Of a DNA stretch of 64,000 bases, positions 60,658 through 64,000 are shown one piece after another (positions within the stretch are counted from its first letter, which is position 1; every line of letters starts with the position of its first letter). The stretch is from NCBI GenBank assembly GCA_002345825.1, contig DDWD01000206.1, forward strand, positions 17,415 to 81,414. Reading direction: 5' to 3'. The position numbers and the translations under genes are program-made. This stretch comes from Bacteroidales bacterium UBA2295. GTDB taxonomy: Bacteria > Bacteroidota > Bacteroidia > Bacteroidales > Tenuifilaceae. The notes under the pieces were generated by a model, which searched no databases, was not told the origin of the DNA, and worked only from the letters and a program-made list of their open reading frames with translations.

Positions 60658-61740
60658 ATGAAAAGCATAATATTTACCTTTTTGGTTGCATTTTGCTCCA
60701 TAACACTAGTAGCTCAGGACAAAACTCCTGTCCCTCAATTCGACAAAGCCGTCCACAACTTTGGAGAGATACTCGAAACCAAGGGAGCAGTGACTGCCGA
60801 CTTCAAAGTAAAAAACACGGGCGAGGCTCCACTAATCATTACAAGAGTGGCAACATCATGCGGTTGCACGGCATCGAACTGGACTAAAGAGCCTATTCTA
60901 CCCAATTCTGAGGGTTTTGTTTCCGTTACATACAATCCGAGGGGACGACCCGGAGCAATAAATCAACGTATAACTGTTTTTACCAATGCACCAGGTTCAG
61001 GAATAGTATTGTCGATCAGGGGACAGGTGCTTCCTAGGCCAAAAACAAAAGAGGAGATATTTAGACGCCGAATTGGCGATCTGGGCCTAACCAACTCGCA
61101 TGCATCAATGGGCATTGTTTATGTAAATCAGCAGAAAAAAGACACCCTTAAAATGTACAACTTTGGCAACGAAAAACTTACCATTTCATTCGACAGGGTT
61201 CCGGAACATATCACCATCACTCCTAACCCAGCCACGCTTGAACCGGGTAAGGAAGGCGATGTTGTTGTAACCTTTGATGCAAAAGGCATTAACGATTGGG
61301 GCTATATGGTAAATCGTGTATCGGTAATGGTAAACAACCAAAGAATTCAGGGTAACATTATAAATATTAGTGCAAGGATTGAGGAAGATTTCTCCAACCT
61401 AACTAAGGAGGATTTAGAAAAGGCACCAAAAATTGAATTCGAAGAGCTTACCAAGGATTTTGGTAATGTAGACGAGGGGGATGTAATTGAACACGAATTT
61501 GAATTCACCAATACAGGCAAAAGCGATCTGATTATCAGAAAAATAAAAGCCAGCTGTGGTTGCACCACTGTAGCCCCAAAGGTAACCGTTATTAAGCCGG
61601 GCGAGAAAAGTTCACTATCGGCATCGTTCCGCACCAGAGGCTTTTCGGGCAGACAAAGCAAAACCATTACGGTTATTACTAACGACCCAAAAAGTTCAAG
61701 CGTTGTGCTAAGGCTTATGGGAACCATAACCAAGAAGTAA
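60658..61740 (+). CDS. DUF1573 double-domain exported protein
   Basis: The 360-residue product has a signal peptide (about 1-19, LVAQ) and two DUF1573 Ig-like domains. Each begins with a motif around FGE/FGN and has the conserved SCGCT: TSCGCTASNW (about 68-77) and ASCGCTTVAP (about 300-309). The two Cys of each motif are two residues apart and may bind metal or form a bond. The middle region (about 130-250) is a further Ig-like domain without that motif. Such proteins are frequent in Bacteroidota envelopes; function is unknown. Its gene stands alone. Confidence 0.88.
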   Translation: MKSIIFTFLVAFCSITLVAQDKTPVPQFDKAVHNFGEILETKGAVTADFKVKNTGEAPLIITRVATSCGCTASNWTKEPILPNSEGFVSVTYNPRGRPGAINQRITVFTNAPGSGIVLSIRGQVLPRPKTKEEIFRRRIGDLGLTNSHASMGIVYVNQQKKDTLKMYNFGNEKLTISFDRVPEHITITPNPATLEPGKEGDVVVTFDAKGINDWGYMVNRVSVMVNNQRIQGNIINISARIEEDFSNLTKEDLEKAPKIEFEELTKDFGNVDEGDVIEHEFEFTNTGKSDLIIRKIKASCGCTTVAPKVTVIKPGEKSSLSASFRTRGFSGRQSKTITVITNDPKSSSVVLRLMGTITKK

Positions 61741-61761
61741 ATTATGAGTTTAAAAATTTAA

Positions 61762-61795
61762 AAAAGGGGGTTCGTTCGAACCCCTCTTTTTTTTT
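61762..61795. terminator. Bidirectional terminator between DUF1573 and acyl-CoA ligase genes
   Basis: GGGGTTCG (61767-61774) and CGAACCCC (61777-61784) form the stem, with an A-run before and a T-run after, so it works for both convergent genes. Confidence 0.8.
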
Positions 61796-61829
61796 CACAA
61801 AACCAGGTTACCTAATGCTTTCTTACCTT

Positions 61830-63623
61830 TTATTTTGTATCCAAATTCTTTGCATGACCATATATTTCCTCGAGTATTGGCTCATACCTATCGTAAATAA
61901 CCCTACGGCGAAGTTTAAGTGTTGGCGATAGCTCACCACTTTGTGGAGTCCACTGGTCGGCAACTAAACGAAAACGCTTAATCTGTTCATGACTCCCCAG
62001 CTGCTTGTTCAATGCATTTATCTCTTTCTGGAATCGGGCAATCACTTCGGGAATCCTAACCACCTCCATATTATTATCGAAATGGATTTTATAGCGCGAA
62101 CACCAGTCGTGCAAGAAGCTGAAATTGGGCGATATGATGGCGCTCACAAACTTCTCGTTCTCACCCACCACCATGGCTTGCTCCACAAAGAATGACTCTT
62201 TGATTCTGTTCTCAATTACCTGAGGTGCAATATATTTACCGTTTGAAAGTTTGAACATCTCCTTTTTTCTGTCGGTAATAACCAGGAATTTCCCCTTTTC
62301 AAATTTACCAATATCCCCTGTATGAAACCAGCCCTCGGCATCGATAGCCTCAGCTGTTTGTTCGGGCGACTTGTAGTAACCTAACATTTGGCTTGGCCCC
62401 TTCATCAGAATCTCGCCATCGTCGTCAATTTTAACCTCAATATTTTTGATAACTGGGCCAACCGATCCAAACATTATGCAGTCGGGGTCAATTGGTTGGT
62501 TAGCGGCAATAACCGGAGAGGTTTCGGTGAGCCCGTACCCCTCGTAGATTGGTATGCCTGCGGCAAAAAAAACGCGGGCCAAGCGAGGCTGTAGGGCTGC
62601 ACCCCCGCTAATAATGAATTTAACCTTGCCTCCCAGAGCAGCTTTCCACTTGCTAAAAATGAGCTTACGAGCCACCTTAAGCTGGAGGTTATAGAAAAAC
62701 CCATTGCCCTGCTCTTTGTATCGATACCCAAGATTTACAGCCCAGAAAAACAGCTGCTTCTTGATACCTGTCAAGTCCTTGCCCTTGGCAATAATCTTAT
62801 CGTAAGTTTTCTCAATCACTCTGGGCACTGCCACAAAAACGGTTGGACTTAACTCCCTAAGATTATCGGCAATGGTTCCCATATTCTCGGCGTAGTAAAT
62901 GGAAATCCCCTTAAATTGATAGTAATAGCTTACCATACGCTCATAAACATGGCTTAAGGGAAGAAAACTTAAAGAAACATCCCCCGGCCCCAAAGGAAAT
63001 AGCTGCGAGCTTGCCTCCACATTGCTTAGAAAATTTCTATGCGATAGCATAACACCTTTCGAAAGGCCAGTAGTACCTGAGGTATAAATTATCGATACTA
63101 AATCATCGGGCTGCACGGTAGGTTTTATTTCGCTTAGCTTACTGGCCATACCCTCAGCGTTTTCTTTACCTTTGGAAACCACTTCCATCCAATTTGGAAT
63201 ACCCTCAACATCATTGAAAATATATACACCAATAATAGCAGGAATCTTTTCTGCAATGGGTTTTATGCTGTTATAGAGCTGTTTGTCGGACACAAAAACA
63301 ATCTTCGATTCGGAATGAGCCAATATATGGGCATACTCCTCGTTGCTAATGGTTGGGTAAATGGGCACATGCACCATACCTGCCTGGCTTAACCCCATGT
63401 CAACAAAATTCCACTCGGGTCTGTTGTTCGATATGGTGGCAACTTTATCGCCCTTGGATAACCCCATGGCCAAAAAGCCGAAGCTCATACTGTTTGCAAA
63501 ATCAATATATTCCGAAATGGTGTAGCCAATCCATTTCCCGTTTTGCTTACAGCTCAGTACGGGGTTATTCCCATAGATGTCCATACCTTGCTCTAAAAGA
63601 TCGAAAAGGCAGGTTACTTTCAT
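61830..63623 (-). CDS. Long-chain acyl-CoA ligase (AMP-forming)
   Basis: The 597-residue product has the AMP-binding motif IIYTSGTTGLSKGVMLSHRN (about 185-204), the gate region GYGLTETSPVIAAN (about 365-378), WFHTGDIGKFEKGKF (about 440-454) and the hinge ITDRKKEMFKLSNGKYIAP. This is the pattern of long-chain fatty acid ligases of the FadD/FAA1 kind, which make acyl-CoA from fatty acid, ATP and CoA at the membrane. It lies alone on the minus strand and is divergent from the ChaN-family gene. Confidence 0.94.
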   Translation of the reverse strand: MKVTCLFDLLEQGMDIYGNNPVLSCKQNGKWIGYTISEYIDFANSMSFGFLAMGLSKGDKVATISNNRPEWNFVDMGLSQAGMVHVPIYPTISNEEYAHILAHSESKIVFVSDKQLYNSIKPIAEKIPAIIGVYIFNDVEGIPNWMEVVSKGKENAEGMASKLSEIKPTVQPDDLVSIIYTSGTTGLSKGVMLSHRNFLSNVEASSQLFPLGPGDVSLSFLPLSHVYERMVSYYYQFKGISIYYAENMGTIADNLRELSPTVFVAVPRVIEKTYDKIIAKGKDLTGIKKQLFFWAVNLGYRYKEQGNGFFYNLQLKVARKLIFSKWKAALGGKVKFIISGGAALQPRLARVFFAAGIPIYEGYGLTETSPVIAANQPIDPDCIMFGSVGPVIKNIEVKIDDDGEILMKGPSQMLGYYKSPEQTAEAIDAEGWFHTGDIGKFEKGKFLVITDRKKEMFKLSNGKYIAPQVIENRIKESFFVEQAMVVGENEKFVSAIISPNFSFLHDWCSRYKIHFDNNMEVVRIPEVIARFQKEINALNKQLGSHEQIKRFRLVADQWTPQSGELSPTLKLRRRVIYDRYEPILEEIYGHAKNLDTK

Positions 63624-63710
63624 ACAAAATGAGTTTAATTAATACTTATAATCCGTCGTACATTAAATCAATATTGCTAGATTTACATATCACTATAACG
63701 CGATAAAAAT

Positions 63711-64000
63711 ATGAAAAAGTTAACTATTTTATTGATCGTTTGTTCAATTTTCTCATTTTCAAAAGCGCAAACGCTTGATGCATACCGCATATTTACAGGG
63801 CAAGGAGAGCTGACAGATTTTGGCGCTATGGCCAACCAGGTGAGCAAAAATCAGGTTATTCTTTTTGGTGAGCTGCATGATAACCCCATAGCCCACTGGT
63901 TGCAGCTGGAGCTGACCAAAAAACTATTTGACACAAAAGGGCATACCTTAATCCTTGGTGCCGAGATGTTCGAAACCGACAACCAGCTTATTTTGGACGA
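63711..64000 (+). CDS. ChaN-family haem-binding-like exported protein (start only)
   Basis: The first 96 residues are visible; the gene runs past the window. A signal peptide (about 1-21, SFSKAQ) is followed by VILFGELHDNPIAHWLQ and LILGAEMFETDNQ, the N-terminal motifs of the ChaN/TIKI-like superfamily (His and Glu in these motifs are the expected metal or haem ligands). ChaN is an iron-regulated haem-binding lipoprotein; here no lipobox Cys is seen near the cleavage site (one Cys lies within the hydrophobic core). Possibly a metalloprotease-like or haem-handling protein. Confidence 0.85.
   Translation, partial: MKKLTILLIVCSIFSFSKAQTLDAYRIFTGQGELTDFGAMANQVSKNQVILFGELHDNPIAHWLQLELTKKLFDTKGHTLILGAEMFETDNQLILD

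Noticed and set aside
61767..61784. tRNA T-arm-like sequence GGGTTCG...
   Set aside because: No acceptor, D or anticodon stems around it; the flanking A and T runs show a terminator.

Overview
The window is a contiguous chromosomal segment of a member of the Bacteroidota, most likely a Bacteroidales/Marinilabiliales-type organism. Three things point there. Many genes are preceded by the Bacteroidota -7 element TAnnTTTG, often with a TTG-type -33 box about 20 bases upstream. The gene content is typical: TPR/PD40/OmpA envelope proteins, DUF1573 proteins, YqgE, a short AMP nucleosidase, a fused branched-chain 2-oxoacid dehydrogenase E1, and a GroES-like 127-residue protein. Intergenic DNA is clearly more AT-rich than the genes. 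A tungsten/molybdenum-type aldehyde oxidoreductase, an 8Fe ferredoxin, Fe-type superoxide dismutase and possible NqrM-like proteins suggest an anaerobe or microaerobe with some oxygen tolerance. There are no rRNA or tRNA genes, no CRISPR array and no phage genes.

Layout. 1-2280: the end of a membrane protein, two unrecognised exported proteins and YqgE. 2277-6030 (minus): a compact five-gene run amn - holA - rhomboid - Nudix - class IV aminotransferase. 6133-7230: a solo nuclease-like HsdR_N protein and a GNAT acetyltransferase. 7391-14048 (minus): three tandem paralogous TPR + PD40 envelope proteins, one ending in OmpA plus a SPOR-like tail (PorE-like order), separated by a terminator and a cluster of REP-like palindromes. 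14631-22119 (minus): E2 acyltransferase, a small MscS-like protein and a 1717-residue fusion of an SLC12-type transporter to a coiled-coil/P-loop ATPase/winged-helix region.

22259-31620 is a potassium island: a sigma-54-type response regulator, a small unknown protein, TrkA, TrkH and a histidine kinase on the plus strand, facing a second KtrB/KtrA pair on the minus strand. 31645-35984 holds a methyltransferase, an NhaC antiporter and a PLP aminotransferase. 36002-40849 holds a glycosyltransferase fusion overlapping apbE, two small Cys-rich membrane proteins and a CsgG/LpoB-like exported protein. 40915-44137 holds fused E1 and sodB. A 264-bp MITE-like element with 14-bp terminal inverted repeats and a 5-bp target duplication lies at 44173-44436, ahead of a SulP anion transporter and a RhuM-Fic protein.

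47703-58705 holds an S9 peptidase, an aldehyde:ferredoxin oxidoreductase, a divergent 7TM-SpoIIE phosphatase, galM, a GroES-like protein, OmpH, a second glycosyltransferase and a 55-residue ferredoxin. 58848-64000 holds an M20 amidohydrolase, a half-size TSUP protein, a DUF1573 protein, an acyl-CoA ligase and the start of a ChaN-family gene. Functional themes are potassium/sodium/anion balance, envelope building, branched-chain acid metabolism and low-potential redox chemistry. No obvious defence island is present. The strongest unusual items are the SLC12-ATPase fusion, the MITE, the palindrome clusters and the potassium island with its own signalling pair.
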